A stretch of DNA of 64,000 nucleotides. Source: CAZCVI01 sp964502145. GTDB taxonomy: Bacteria > Acidobacteriota > Aminicenantia > UBA2199. The stretch covers positions 1-64,000 of the forward strand of contig CAZCVI010000012.1 in the NCBI GenBank assembly GCA_964502145.1, read 5' to 3'. This document shows positions 8,884-17,390 of the stretch, piece by piece; position 1 is the stretch's first letter, and every line of letters begins with the position of its first letter. The notes under the pieces were generated by a model that worked only from the letters and a program-made list of their open reading frames with translations, did no database searches and was not told the origin of the DNA. Made by a program: the position numbers and the translations under genes.

Positions 8884-10176
8884 ATGAGAGAAATGAATCC
8901 TAAACCCAGTTTGCGTTCCGCGTTTGGTGACATGGGACGTGCGTTTCGTTCCCGGAACTATAAATTGTATTTTTTCGGGCAGGGAGTTTCTTTGATTGGT
9001 TCATGGATGCAGACTGTAGCGCTGAACTGGCTGGTGTACCGCCTGACAAAATCAGCGTTTATGCTGGGTGTGGTTGGTTTTATCATTCAAACCCCGATGA
9101 TGATTCTCACGCCGCTGACCGGGGTGTTGGCCGACCGCTGGAACCGCTACCGCACAATGATCAAAGTTCAAATCGCGATGATGATCCTGTCTGCCATCCT
9201 GGCTTTGCTGGTGATTGTCAACTGGATCGCGATTTGGAACATTATTATTATCGGTCTTTTTTTCGGTATTGCCAATGCGATTGATGCTCCTACCCGCCAC
9301 TCTTTTATCGTGGAACTGGTGGAAAATCGCGACGATCTGCCGAATGCAATCGCATTGAATTCGGCGATGTTTAACAGCGCACGTTTAGTAGGTCCGGCAC
9401 TGGCTGGATTATTAATCGCCTGGACGGGCGAAGCGATCTGCTTTTTGATTAATGCGGTTAGTTTCCTGGCTGTGATCGCTGGACTTCTGGCGATGAAAAT
9501 AGCCACACCACCAACAATGAGCCGACGGGGCAAAGAAGGAATATTAATGGAACTCAAGGAAGGTTTCTGGTACACGTTCCAATCGCTGCCTATCCGCATG
9601 ATGTTGCTGCACTTCGCCTTTGTGGCTTTGTTAGGAATGTCTTTCACCGTGCTGCTGCCGATACTGGCGACACAAATATTACACGGGGGGCCGCGCAGCC
9701 TTGGCTTTTTAATGGGCGGCATGGGTGTGGGCGCATTACTGGGTTCTATTATGATGGCTGCAAATAAAAATAACGATAATCTTTGGAAAATAGCGGCACG
9801 GTCCTCAACAATATTCGGGCTGGGTTTAATTGCGCTGTCGCTGTCCCGCAATTTTATTATTTCCCTGGTGTTAATGGCCGTTACTGGCTTTGGGATGGTT
9901 ACGATCATGACGGCCAGCAATACTTACTTGCAAACACATATCGAAGACAGCAAACGGGCCCGGGTCATGGCGTTTTACTTGCTCTCCTTTTTTGGCACCA
10001 TGCCCTTTGGCAACTTGATCACCGGAACTGTGGCGCAAAGTATCGGCGTTCCCTACACGATCTTTGTAGCCGGTATTTTTTCGCTGCTGGGGTCCTTTAT
10101 TTTCACGTTTAAATTTTCCGCCTACTTAAGCCAAAAGACAAACGGGGATTTGACAGGGGATTCAAGAGCGCATTAA
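8884..10176 (+). CDS. MFS transporter, EntS-like (MFS_3 family)
   Basis: A 430-residue inner-membrane protein with about 12 hydrophobic segments. The N-terminal part (NYKLYFFGQGVSLIGSWMQ, then WLVYRLTKS, then GVLADRWNR) is typical of the EntS/MFS_3 group of drug and siderophore exporters, and the cytoplasmic loop motif of the major facilitator family is seen as ADRWNRYR. The gene follows the type II thioesterase, and exporters of this group are common in nonribosomal peptide and siderophore loci, so export of such a product is plausible. Its stop overlaps by four bases the end of the convergent zinc-ribbon gene. An alternative in-frame ATG nine bases downstream is possible. Confidence 0.88.
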   Translation: MREMNPKPSLRSAFGDMGRAFRSRNYKLYFFGQGVSLIGSWMQTVALNWLVYRLTKSAFMLGVVGFIIQTPMMILTPLTGVLADRWNRYRTMIKVQIAMMILSAILALLVIVNWIAIWNIIIIGLFFGIANAIDAPTRHSFIVELVENRDDLPNAIALNSAMFNSARLVGPALAGLLIAWTGEAICFLINAVSFLAVIAGLLAMKIATPPTMSRRGKEGILMELKEGFWYTFQSLPIRMMLLHFAFVALLGMSFTVLLPILATQILHGGPRSLGFLMGGMGVGALLGSIMMAANKNNDNLWKIAARSSTIFGLGLIALSLSRNFIISLVLMAVTGFGMVTIMTASNTYLQTHIEDSKRARVMAFYLLSFFGTMPFGNLITGTVAQSIGVPYTIFVAGIFSLLGSFIFTFKFSAYLSQKTNGDLTGDSRAH

Positions 10177-10940
10177 CCAGGTTCGGCACAATCGGTTAGG
10201 CTGACCTCCTGGAATTTCCCGCATGTGGAGCACTTGGCCCGGATAGCGAAAGAGGAAAATAAATCTTCTTCATGTCCCCCGAACTCTGCACCGCTTTCTT
10301 CAAACAGAGAATCAAAATACCAGAAGGTTACAAAGATTTCCAATAGTACAGGACCACATGTCGCGCATTTGAATTTGACCCGTGCTTTTTTCTTTTTCGC
10401 TAACAATGCGGCTTGTTTTTTTGCTTTTGTAGCAGCACCTTTTTTTCTTTTTATTTCCATGAGGTGCCCGCAAACGCAGGGTTTGGGTTCCCCAGCCAGG
10501 GCTTCGGAGGGGAACACGGAGAAGGTTAATTGGTTCCCGCAGTGGGCGCAGGCGTATTTTACCAGGGTAAAGATTCCGCCGCAGGTAAACTCCTCGTAAT
10601 CTTCCGAATTGAATCCACACCGATCCTGCGGTATTTCCTCGGTATTGCCCTCATGGCTGTAGCCATCGGTGTCCACATTAAAAAACTCGTGGATTTTGCC
10701 ACAGTCCGGGCACTCCAAGGCAAAGGGATCGATAAAATACGCCTCGTTTTTCCCATACTGACCGAGAACATACACCGCGTCTTGCCCGCAGGTGCAAGTG
10801 AGACGAAATTGCGATTCAATGCACTCGCCATGACACCCCAATTGGGGGGGCAAGGTGTCTTCAAATAGTGAGGCAGCTACATTCTCCAAACACCGGGGAG
10901 GATGGTAGGCATAATACAACGATTCTTCTTTACTGGTCAT
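10173..10940 (-). CDS. cysteine-rich zinc-ribbon protein, 255 aa, unknown function
   Basis: A soluble protein with repeated treble-cysteine knuckles: CTCG, CPDCG, CAHCG, CVCG, CATCG and CSTCG, spread across the whole length. This suggests two or three zinc-ribbon units. A lysine/alanine-rich stretch at about residues 165-190 (KKKGAATKAKK region) separates the last unit and could bind nucleic acid. I do not recognise a named family. The start is supported by ggagag just upstream of the ATG. The gene is convergent with the MFS gene and overlaps it by four bases at the stops. Confidence 0.75.
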   Translation of the reverse strand: MTSKEESLYYAYHPPRCLENVAASLFEDTLPPQLGCHGECIESQFRLTCTCGQDAVYVLGQYGKNEAYFIDPFALECPDCGKIHEFFNVDTDGYSHEGNTEEIPQDRCGFNSEDYEEFTCGGIFTLVKYACAHCGNQLTFSVFPSEALAGEPKPCVCGHLMEIKRKKGAATKAKKQAALLAKKKKARVKFKCATCGPVLLEIFVTFWYFDSLFEESGAEFGGHEEDLFSSFAIRAKCSTCGKFQEVSLTDCAEPG

Positions 10941-10982
10941 TTTCTCTCCAAATCCTTTTAATTTATAAAATCCGGGGCTCTG

Positions 10983-11005
10983 TTCACCGGCTTTTTAGCG
11001 GTGAA
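10983..11005 (-). terminator. hairpin downstream of the membrane-protein operon
   Basis: Perfect 7-bp inverted repeat ttcaccg/cggtgaa around a 9-base loop. It lies beyond the stop of the gene ending at 11164 and before the zinc-ribbon gene on the same strand. No clear U-tract follows, so intrinsic termination is uncertain. Confidence 0.4.
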
Positions 11006-11163
11006 GCCGAACCTCCTATTTTATTAAATAAATCAGGAGAATATACTATGCCCTAATTTACGCTATTTGTCAACAGGGATTTAGTGAGAAATAGGGTTAT
11101 TTGTTTTTATTTTTTAACCCCATCCTAGCCAAGAGAACACAAGTATGCTGGTGTTGCCATGTT

Positions 11164-11844
11164 TCACGCTTTGACCAAGCCTTTTTTGTAAAGTATTTTG
11201 GCTCCCAGGATAGCAATCAATACACTCACGGGAACAGCCACGGCGGTTGGTACATGAAACAGGCTGAATACGACACCCAGACCAAAAGGAATAATGGCCA
11301 AGCGATAGTTTTTGAGAATAAAATAGGCTCCCAGTGCGCCAAACAAGGCGGGTAGTATCTGTTCGAAAGCGGGTTTTAACAGCGGGGTGTTGAGATACCC
11401 GGTCAAGGGTACCAGCAGTATCACGGCAATAACCAGCAGTAATTCGCACACAATCACGGAACCGGACATGGCAATAATAGAGATAATTTTGCCTTCGGGG
11501 GTAGCAGGTTTAACTTCTGCCGCCTCCATACCAATAGCGGCGCAGGGAAGTTTGAGGCTGGAAATGTTGCCCGTGGTATAGGCAATATAGAGTCCACCAT
11601 CGCCCAGAATGGGATAAAAAGCCAATATCTCGGCAATGGAAAGAGGAATCATGAACGAGGAGACAGTGATGATTCCAGAAATAAGGTTTTTAGTGGGTGG
11701 CATGATGCCGAACAATATCGCCACAAAAACGGGAATACAAAGGGCGAAGAGCATGCAGGTCATAATAGTAATACGTCCTATGCGATGCACACTGGCTTCA
11801 AAAATACTATCGGCAGTCATCGTGGTTGGTTGATGGTCAATCAT
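11164..11844 (-). CDS. integral membrane protein, 226 aa, partner of DUF5058-like protein
   Basis: A hydrophobic protein with about six membrane segments (CMLFALCIPVFVAILFG, SGIITVSSFMIPLSIAEIL, ISIIAMSGSVIVCELLLVIAVILLV and others). A short N-terminal polar stretch precedes the first segment. No transporter signature is recognised. It lies 25 bases downstream of the DUF5058-like gene, same strand, and the pair is probably a two-subunit membrane complex. The loop with GDGGLYIAYTTGN may be a conserved functional site. It probably handles a small solute, which is inference. Confidence 0.7.
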   Translation of the reverse strand: MIDHQPTTMTADSIFEASVHRIGRITIMTCMLFALCIPVFVAILFGIMPPTKNLISGIITVSSFMIPLSIAEILAFYPILGDGGLYIAYTTGNISSLKLPCAAIGMEAAEVKPATPEGKIISIIAMSGSVIVCELLLVIAVILLVPLTGYLNTPLLKPAFEQILPALFGALGAYFILKNYRLAIIPFGLGVVFSLFHVPTAVAVPVSVLIAILGAKILYKKGLVKA

Positions 11845-11869
11845 TGGTTACTCCTTTTTTTCTGAACCA

Positions 11870-12583
11870 TTACTTGAACAGGGTGGAGAAAAACACGGCT
11901 CCAGCCATAGCGCCGATCATACTGATGGGCAGCGCGAATTCGCGTAACCATTTGGCGCCCAATTTAGTGATCGCCAGGGCACAAATAGTCATGAGGACAG
12001 CACCGGTAAGAGCGGTGAACAACTTGACGCCACCGGCAATGACAGGTTCGGCCAGGAAGACACAAATCACGCCGAAAAAGGCAGCACTGGTAATAATTTG
12101 CATCCATTGGGGGTCGCGGTTCTCTATTTTTTTATACTGTTTTTTGATTTTTTTCAGAAAGAAGAACACGATCATTCCCGACCATGTGGCGCCGATAGTC
12201 ATGACCCACAGGGTATTGGCAAAAACATATTGGTTATAGCCAGCGCCGCCCAGTTCCACGCCCATGGTTTTGGCACCGATGCCCGCGGACAAAATATCAT
12301 AGGGCCCAGACCCGATCACGGATAAGCGGGTCCATGGAAAAGGCACGCCAAGGCTTTTGGCCAATAAGATTAAGATGATAATAATAGGAATGGAGGGCAC
12401 GATAGCGGAAATCATGCCCGCACGAAGACCTTTTAACATGCGTTGATTGGTCAAACCAATCCGTTGTCCTTCTTTCCAGGCGAGACGGATAAACAGAACA
12501 GCCTGGATCATCACTACCAGCACAATTAACCCACCACACATATAAAAAAACCCGGAATTGGCAAAATCAAGATAGTTATTCAT
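11870..12583 (-). CDS. DUF5058-like integral membrane protein, 237 aa
   Basis: Six or so membrane segments; the N-terminus MNNYLDFANSGFFYMCGG followed by a helix with AVLFIRLAWKEGQ matches what I recall of DUF5058 proteins, which are of unknown function. GIGAKTMGVELGG in the central loop is a plausible conserved site. It sits between a small winged-helix gene (28 bases upstream) and a second membrane protein, forming a three-gene leftward operon. The winged-helix protein may control it. Family assignment is from memory of the pattern and is moderately secure. Confidence 0.65.
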   Translation of the reverse strand: MNNYLDFANSGFFYMCGGLIVLVVMIQAVLFIRLAWKEGQRIGLTNQRMLKGLRAGMISAIVPSIPIIIILILLAKSLGVPFPWTRLSVIGSGPYDILSAGIGAKTMGVELGGAGYNQYVFANTLWVMTIGATWSGMIVFFFLKKIKKQYKKIENRDPQWMQIITSAAFFGVICVFLAEPVIAGGVKLFTALTGAVLMTICALAITKLGAKWLREFALPISMIGAMAGAVFFSTLFK

Positions 12584-12611
12584 AGGATTCTCGACAGTCA
12601 GACAGGTTTTT

Positions 12612-12791
12612 TTATTCTATGGGTGCGTAAAAACAGCGTTTGGGAGAATCGACCAGTCCCATGTCCTTTAATTCTTTGAGGACTTTTGACACCACCTCTT
12701 TATCAAGACCTGCCGCGTCCGCAATATCTCCCGGTCTCATGGGTTTGCCTGCTTTCTTCATCGTGTCTAATACCTGTTCGTTTTGCGTCAT
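12612..12791 (-). CDS. small winged-helix transcriptional regulator, 59 aa
   Basis: A short gene with a strong Shine-Dalgarno (aaggag, 7 bases before ATG). The product reads as one winged helix: a first helix (NEQVLDTMKKAGKPMRPGDI), then ADAAGLDKEVVSKVLKELK as helix-turn-helix, then GLVDSPKRCFYAPIE as the wing. The pattern is that of MarR/TrmB or ArsR-type DNA-binding cores without an effector domain. It probably autoregulates its operon with the two membrane proteins that follow on the same strand. A candidate promoter lies just upstream at 12856-12884. Confidence 0.78.
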   Translation of the reverse strand: MTQNEQVLDTMKKAGKPMRPGDIADAAGLDKEVVSKVLKELKDMGLVDSPKRCFYAPIE

Positions 12792-12855
12792 TTTTATTCT
12801 CCTTAGTATAATGCCACTCAGCCAGTTGGTGGCTTAAATTGATTTGATAACATAA

Positions 12856-12884
12856 ATAGTATCAGACCCATTGATAAAAGTCAA
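12856..12884 (-). promoter_or_regulatory. candidate sigma70 promoter of winged-helix/DUF5058 operon
   Basis: On the minus strand TTGACT (12879-12884), a 17-bp spacer and TACTAT (12856-12861). The palindromic repeat at 12901-12994 lies immediately upstream. The 12792-13095 interval otherwise holds only this repeat and the terminator at 13041. Confidence 0.6.
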
Positions 12885-12900
12885 TCGAATTTTGGAACTG

Positions 12901-12994
12901 CTGGTGGACAATATGGACGATGTGGACAATATGGACGTAGTGGACGAGATAAACAAAAATACGGAGGGCGTCCAGTAAGTCCAGATAGTCCAGT
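12901..12994. repeat. 9-bp-periodic palindromic repeat (TGGACnnn arm, CCAGnnn opposite arm)
   Basis: The left arm has five tggac units at 9-base spacing, the right arm has gtccag units. The two arms belong to slightly different unit types, so pairing is imperfect. Confidence 0.8.
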
Positions 12995-13040
12995 CTAATT
13001 TTCAAAAAATGGGGGGGAAAATAAGGGGGGAACGATTTAA

Positions 13041-13082
13041 AAACAAGAGGGAGCTGGGAGTAAATCCCAGTCCCCTTGTTTT
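13041..13082 (-). terminator. intrinsic terminator of the PKD outer-membrane protein gene
   Basis: Long inverted repeat (aaacaag..gctggga / tcccag..cttgttt) with two bulges, 14 bases beyond the stop. On the minus strand the hairpin is followed by a T-rich run. Confidence 0.75.
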
Positions 13083-13095
13083 ATTTGATCAAAAC

Positions 13096-14550
13096 TTAAA
13101 AAAGATAACGGAATCCAACCAAGAACTCATGTGCATGTTTGAATGTAAGTTCATTTCTCACCGGCACACGAATCTCGCCGAACAAGGAACATCGGGTATC
13201 AACAGTTTTGCAAAGGTCGAAACCGATATTGCCCACAACATCTAAACCACCCTTCCAATCAGGTTCTCTGACTGTGGAAGAGAATCCTATACCACCACCG
13301 AGAAAAAAACTACCGGCATGGTAATTCAAGAGGATATTGGACAGGAAATGATGTTTGAAGGGTTTTCCAGCCAGTGTAAACCCAGCACCAGCAGAAACGA
13401 TGAAGCTTAATTTGTCGGGAATGAAAAAGTAAGCCAATCCCAAACGTCCGAAAACCACCGTACTGTAGGTTCCTTTTGCCACACCGGGACCTGCTTCAAC
13501 CAACCAAAACCATGCCTTTTTTACTAACACTTGGGCTGAACAATCATTACCTGAAACAGCACCAAAATCGTCAGTTACCTTGAGGTCAAAATTATAGGTA
13601 CCCGCTTTTTTAAAGCTTTTATTCCAGATCATGGGTTCCGTGGTTAATGACACAGAATCCACTTGGATACCTTTTTTGTCGGTAACAGTGATGTCGGCTT
13701 TTACTACTTTCCCATCTTTGTCAGTGGAACCAGAGGCATCCACTTTGAATGGTTTGCCCACATAGTTACTTTCAGGGGTAACCTTCAGGTCACAGATTGG
13801 ATTGGCATTGATCACAGTAACTTCAGCTTTGCAATCGTTCACGGAAGAAACTCCCTTCTCATTAGTTGCTTTGGCTTCAAAGATATACTTTCCCGGCTTT
13901 GCATAGCTGGGTGTCCAAACCCAATTACCAGCGCTGAACTCATGGGTATCCACTTGTTGCCCTTCAAATATCACATTAACTTGAACCTTGCTGGCACATG
14001 TAGAGCCACTAACGTCAACAGTGATGGTCTCATTGAGACCAACTGTGGGGGGGGTCACCTTCAGATCGCAAATAACAGCTTTTAATTCTGAGTTTAACAA
14101 AGACACATTGCCACATTTTTTGGGAATGACAAAATGATAGAGGGCACAGGGTGTGTCTACTGTGAATTCAAAAGCATCAAGGGTGGCATTGCCAACCCAT
14201 ATTACTGGGACATAAGCAATAACCTCTTTCTTAAGACTGGAGTAAGAGAGCATCCACATCATCTCTTGATTTTTGGGAATGACTCTTTCTGCAATCGTGG
14301 CATTTTTGATCTGCTCCATAAAGGGAAGATAAAGGTCGGGAACAAGGGCCTTTTCAAAACCTTCTTTAATCCTGTCGGCATACTTCTCAACCAAAATCTT
14401 TAATTGTTCCACACTGCTGATTCCACCCGCGCTGATCTTCATCAGGGGTGCTCGACCAATGTGTTTGATTTCTTTTGTATCGGCTAAAATATTTAAGAAA
14501 AACACCATCAGCAGTACAGTGAAAAAAACAATCGTCTTTCTGTACTTCAT
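13096..14550 (-). CDS. PKD-repeat surface protein with C-terminal outer-membrane-type beta barrel
   Basis: A 484-residue protein with a signal peptide (RKTIVFFTVLLMVFFLNILA, cleaved near residue 24). After a soluble N-terminal domain come two PKD-like Ig repeats, each with the pattern ICDLKVTP..VDVSGST and ending in a conserved cysteine motif (about residues 160-260 and 250-345). The last 130 residues alternate hydrophobic and polar residues, are rich in glycine and aromatic residues and end in RYLF, typical of an 8-strand outer-membrane barrel recognised by Bam. Probably PKD domains display outside or in the periplasm on a small barrel anchor. Shine-Dalgarno aggag precedes the ATG. Confidence 0.8.
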   Translation of the reverse strand: MKYRKTIVFFTVLLMVFFLNILADTKEIKHIGRAPLMKISAGGISSVEQLKILVEKYADRIKEGFEKALVPDLYLPFMEQIKNATIAERVIPKNQEMMWMLSYSSLKKEVIAYVPVIWVGNATLDAFEFTVDTPCALYHFVIPKKCGNVSLLNSELKAVICDLKVTPPTVGLNETITVDVSGSTCASKVQVNVIFEGQQVDTHEFSAGNWVWTPSYAKPGKYIFEAKATNEKGVSSVNDCKAEVTVINANPICDLKVTPESNYVGKPFKVDASGSTDKDGKVVKADITVTDKKGIQVDSVSLTTEPMIWNKSFKKAGTYNFDLKVTDDFGAVSGNDCSAQVLVKKAWFWLVEAGPGVAKGTYSTVVFGRLGLAYFFIPDKLSFIVSAGAGFTLAGKPFKHHFLSNILLNYHAGSFFLGGGIGFSSTVREPDWKGGLDVVGNIGFDLCKTVDTRCSLFGEIRVPVRNELTFKHAHEFLVGFRYLF

Positions 14551-14585
14551 TTTAATTCTCCTATTCGTTGATTTTTCATATTTTT

Positions 14586-14614
14586 ATTATACTGTAAATA
14601 AAAAAAGATTTCCA
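14586..14614 (-). promoter_or_regulatory. candidate sigma70 promoter of the PKD protein gene
   Basis: On the minus strand TGGAAA (14609-14614), 17-bp spacer, perfect TATAAT (14586-14591); 35 bases upstream of the ATG. Confidence 0.6.
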
Positions 14615-14743
14615 TGTAAAGATATTAATTTATTATTTTTTTTATTTTTTTTTCATTTATTCGTTAAACTCAATACAAACAAAAGCTCTTCAGGGAATTT
14701 TTAACCTTTTGATTCTCTGATCAGGAGGCAGTATTTTTCATAT

Positions 14744-14772
14744 TTGTATAATTTCGCCTTATCTGGTAAAAT
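14744..14772 (+). promoter_or_regulatory. candidate promoter of the Mla-like operon
   Basis: TTGTAT (14744-14749), 17-bp spacer, TAAAAT (14767-14772). It overlaps an in-frame TTG that would otherwise extend the permease, which favours the downstream ATG at 14807. Confidence 0.45.
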
Positions 14773-14806
14773 AATACCTATTGGAATGATAAAAAATGAA
14801 GGTAAC

Positions 14807-15595
14807 ATGCACGCAAATCTAGTCAAACAGGTTGGCCTCAGTTCGCGGCAAAAATTCGGGCGACTGGTGGAGTTTTACCTGTTTTCTCTGGCTGTACTGG
14901 GCCGGATGTTCAGGTTTTATCGCTTAAAAGGACAGAACCGCACTGTTTTGTTTCGCCAGATCATGTTTACCGGGTACGACGCCCTGCTCCTCATTGGTTT
15001 TATTTCGATCAGTACGAGTATCTTAATTGTCTTGGAAGTGAACCAGATCATGGGACAATTGGGCAAAGGACGCTTGGTATATGATCTGTTAGTGGTGATA
15101 GTGGTCCAGCAACTGAGCAGTTTGTTTACCGCTCTGATCGTGATCGCCCGGTCAGGCACGGCGATTGCCACGGAACTGGGCAACATGGTGGTTCACAATG
15201 AAATTGATCTGCTGAACTCGTTTGGCATTTCACCGCTTTCCTATCTGGTAGTGCCCCGAGTGTTTGGTGTGATCGTGGCGCTTTTTACCCTCACGCTCTA
15301 TTTTAATCTTCTCGCTGTGGTTGGTGCCGCCGTGTTTTCTGATATAGCCTATCATGTCGATTTTAATTATTTTCTGGGCCGTTATTTAAAGGAGCTGTCC
15401 TATTCCGATTTTTTTATGCCCGTGATTAAATCCCTGCTCTTTGGTCTTGCAGTAGGTTTGATCTCCTGTTACCAGGGCTTAAGAGTTGAGCGCGCCAATA
15501 CTGAAGTTCCCCAACGCACCATGCATTCGGTCGTTTATTCTGTGGTTTCCATCATTCTGTTAAATATCGCCGTGACCCTGGTTTATTTTTTATGA
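14807..15595 (+). CDS. MlaE-family ABC transporter permease
   Basis: Inner-membrane subunit of an Mla-type phospholipid transporter. The start at 14807 is chosen because gaagg lies 5 bases upstream and the longer form begins inside the candidate promoter. The 263-residue protein has five to six membrane segments and the MlaE signatures: an amphipathic N-terminal helix, RSGTAIATELGNMVVHNEID (coupling helix region, about residues 110-129), LNSFGISPLSYLVVPRV (about 131-147) and a final SCYQGLRVE motif. It heads an operon with an ATPase-like protein (7 bases on), an MCE protein and a lipoprotein, the order seen in Mla/Ttg2 loci. Confidence 0.9.
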   Translation: MHANLVKQVGLSSRQKFGRLVEFYLFSLAVLGRMFRFYRLKGQNRTVLFRQIMFTGYDALLLIGFISISTSILIVLEVNQIMGQLGKGRLVYDLLVVIVVQQLSSLFTALIVIARSGTAIATELGNMVVHNEIDLLNSFGISPLSYLVVPRVFGVIVALFTLTLYFNLLAVVGAAVFSDIAYHVDFNYFLGRYLKELSYSDFFMPVIKSLLFGLAVGLISCYQGLRVERANTEVPQRTMHSVVYSVVSIILLNIAVTLVYFL

Positions 15596-15602
15596 GTTTA
15601 AA

Positions 15603-16340
15603 ATGAATGAGAACATAAACACCCCCAGGGAAAACGAACTAATCGGCCTCTATCAATTAAACGTGGAAGTGGATGGGGTCATCGTGCTCTATCCAACCAA
15701 TTTCTCCATGCAAAAGCACAGGGTTTATCTGCTCACGGGTGGGGATGAAAACCACAACGCGATTTTACTGAAAGCCATGGCGGGGCTACTACCTTTCCGT
15801 TACGTCCGCGGGCAGGTATTGTTTAAAGGTAAGGATATCTATGATGGGACGGAACCTGAATTGGATGGGATACGCCAAAAAATGGCCTTTATTTTTGCCG
15901 AGGGCACCTTGATCTCCAATTTAACGGTGGAAGAAAACCTGTTGCTACCCTTGGGCTATCATTTTCCAGGGTATGACAGACAGGCTGTCATGGAACGAAT
16001 CAAAACTTATTTCAATTTTTTTAAAATCCGGGACGTGCTGGGGGAACGACCTGCGGCGCTCTCTTATGCTACGAAAAAAAAACTGGCCTTTATTCGCACG
16101 GCACTCTTGGAACCAGAATTGATCTTGATGGATAAACCATTGTTCAATCTGGACAACCCGGCCCAGGAACTTGTTTTCACCTTCTTGGAAGAATTAAAAA
16201 AAAACGGTAGCACCATTGTAATGGTCAGTCAGTGCCCCCACGGGTGGACCGGGTTGATTGATGAAACGTTGCTCTTGGATGAAGGGTGCTTGAAGGTGCG
16301 ATTAAATGGAAAAGAGGAGTGCATGGAGGGATGGGATTAA
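15603..16340 (+). CDS. MlaF-like ABC ATPase with all catalytic motifs degenerate
   Basis: Position and overall pattern identify the nucleotide-binding subunit of the Mla-like transporter (245 residues). In normal ABC ATPases the Walker A motif GxxGxGKS binds ATP; here the same place reads TGGDENHNAILL (about residues 45-56), without the Lys and Ser/Thr. The signature motif LSGGQ is replaced by LSYATKKKL; Walker B ends LILMDKP instead of LLLDEP, so the catalytic Glu is Lys; the H-loop His is absent (MVSQC). The fold itself seems kept: MAGLLPF, VLFKGKDIYDG, and the LTVEENLLLPLG segment. The reading frame is intact, so it is a maintained but probably ATPase-dead protein. It may be a structural subunit paired with another ATPase. 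Confidence 0.8.
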   Translation: MNENINTPRENELIGLYQLNVEVDGVIVLYPTNFSMQKHRVYLLTGGDENHNAILLKAMAGLLPFRYVRGQVLFKGKDIYDGTEPELDGIRQKMAFIFAEGTLISNLTVEENLLLPLGYHFPGYDRQAVMERIKTYFNFFKIRDVLGERPAALSYATKKKLAFIRTALLEPELILMDKPLFNLDNPAQELVFTFLEELKKNGSTIVMVSQCPHGWTGLIDETLLLDEGCLKVRLNGKEECMEGWD

Positions 16341-16355
16341 TGGCAGGAGTGAGGA

Positions 16356-17390
16356 ATGAATTTTAAATTCAGACATACAGAAAAAATCGTGGGCGTATTT
16401 GTACTTCTGGCTTTTTTCATCTTGGTAGCTGGGATTATCACCATATCGGTATCGAAAAAACTATTTGAAAAAACCTATTCCTTTCGCACGCGCTTATCTG
16501 ATGCGACTGGCTTATCAACGTCGACGTCACTGGAATTTAAAGGGTATCAGATCGGCAAGGTCCGTTCATTTTACCTGGACTCAGAGAATGATATTGACGT
16601 GGAATTGGCCTTATATGGAGAGTTTTTAAACAAGATTGTAACGGGTTGCGCGATTTATCGCCAGTCCAACCCGATCACGGGCGAAACGTCGCTGGTGTTG
16701 CTGATGCCCTTAAAGTATTCGATTCAACAATCTAAAGGCAAAAATCCCAATGTGGGGTTCTCGCTTCCCGAGGGGGCGTATATCCCGTCACTGGATATGC
16801 CGGAAGGACAGAAATTACTGGAAGACAACATGGTAGAAAAAAGCGGGGATTCGGTCTCTATTATTTTTGATGAAGCCCAGGCTTTTTTCTCCAATCTACG
16901 CAGCGAATTTAAATTAAAGAAAGACAGTTTCCGCGATTTTTTTACCAATCTCGGCGATTTTTCCAATAGTCTGGCTGAGAACCGCCAAATGTTCGCGCAC
17001 TTCGAGCAATTACTGAGCCCCAAGGGGGGACCGGTTTTTAAAACAGTTGAAGAACTGGCGCTGTTTGCAAAGGGTCTGGTCAAAAATACGGAACAACTGC
17101 AAGCGGTACTGGAAAATTACAAGAATCCGGACGGCTTGATGTTAAAAATGATCCAAATGGACAAGAGCAAATTGGACGGCACGATCGAAAACCTGAACAA
17201 TAATCTGCTGGCACTGCAAAAGATGCTGGAATCATTAAAAGAACAGAGTCCACTGGTGGCGGAAGTACTGGAGAAAACACGTAAGACGTTGGATGCGATC
17301 AACAACAACCCGTTTCTCCGGGGAGGTATTCCGCCCAAAGATATTGAAGGCAATTCGAGCCAGAAAAAAAGGGTGGATATTGACGAATGA
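16356..17390 (+). CDS. MlaD-like MCE-domain protein
   Basis: A 344-residue periplasmic lipid-binding subunit anchored by an N-terminal membrane helix (about residues 10-32, VFVLLAFFILVAGIITISV). The MCE domain follows (about 38-120) with the characteristic FRTRLSDATGLSTSTSLEFKGYQIGKV core cut here to motif GLSTSTSLEFKGYQIGKV. The rest is long amphipathic helix, probably forming the hexameric tube or needle of YebT/PqiB/MCE assemblies. It lies 15 bases after the ATPase-like gene and overlaps the next gene by four bases (ATGA), so translation is coupled. Confidence 0.88.
   Translation: MNFKFRHTEKIVGVFVLLAFFILVAGIITISVSKKLFEKTYSFRTRLSDATGLSTSTSLEFKGYQIGKVRSFYLDSENDIDVELALYGEFLNKIVTGCAIYRQSNPITGETSLVLLMPLKYSIQQSKGKNPNVGFSLPEGAYIPSLDMPEGQKLLEDNMVEKSGDSVSIIFDEAQAFFSNLRSEFKLKKDSFRDFFTNLGDFSNSLAENRQMFAHFEQLLSPKGGPVFKTVEELALFAKGLVKNTEQLQAVLENYKNPDGLMLKMIQMDKSKLDGTIENLNNNLLALQKMLESLKEQSPLVAEVLEKTRKTLDAINNNPFLRGGIPPKDIEGNSSQKKRVDIDE

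Noticed and set aside
9168..9920. 250-residue antisense frame inside the MFS gene
   Set aside because: Shadow of a clearly coding membrane protein; low-complexity composition and no start signal.
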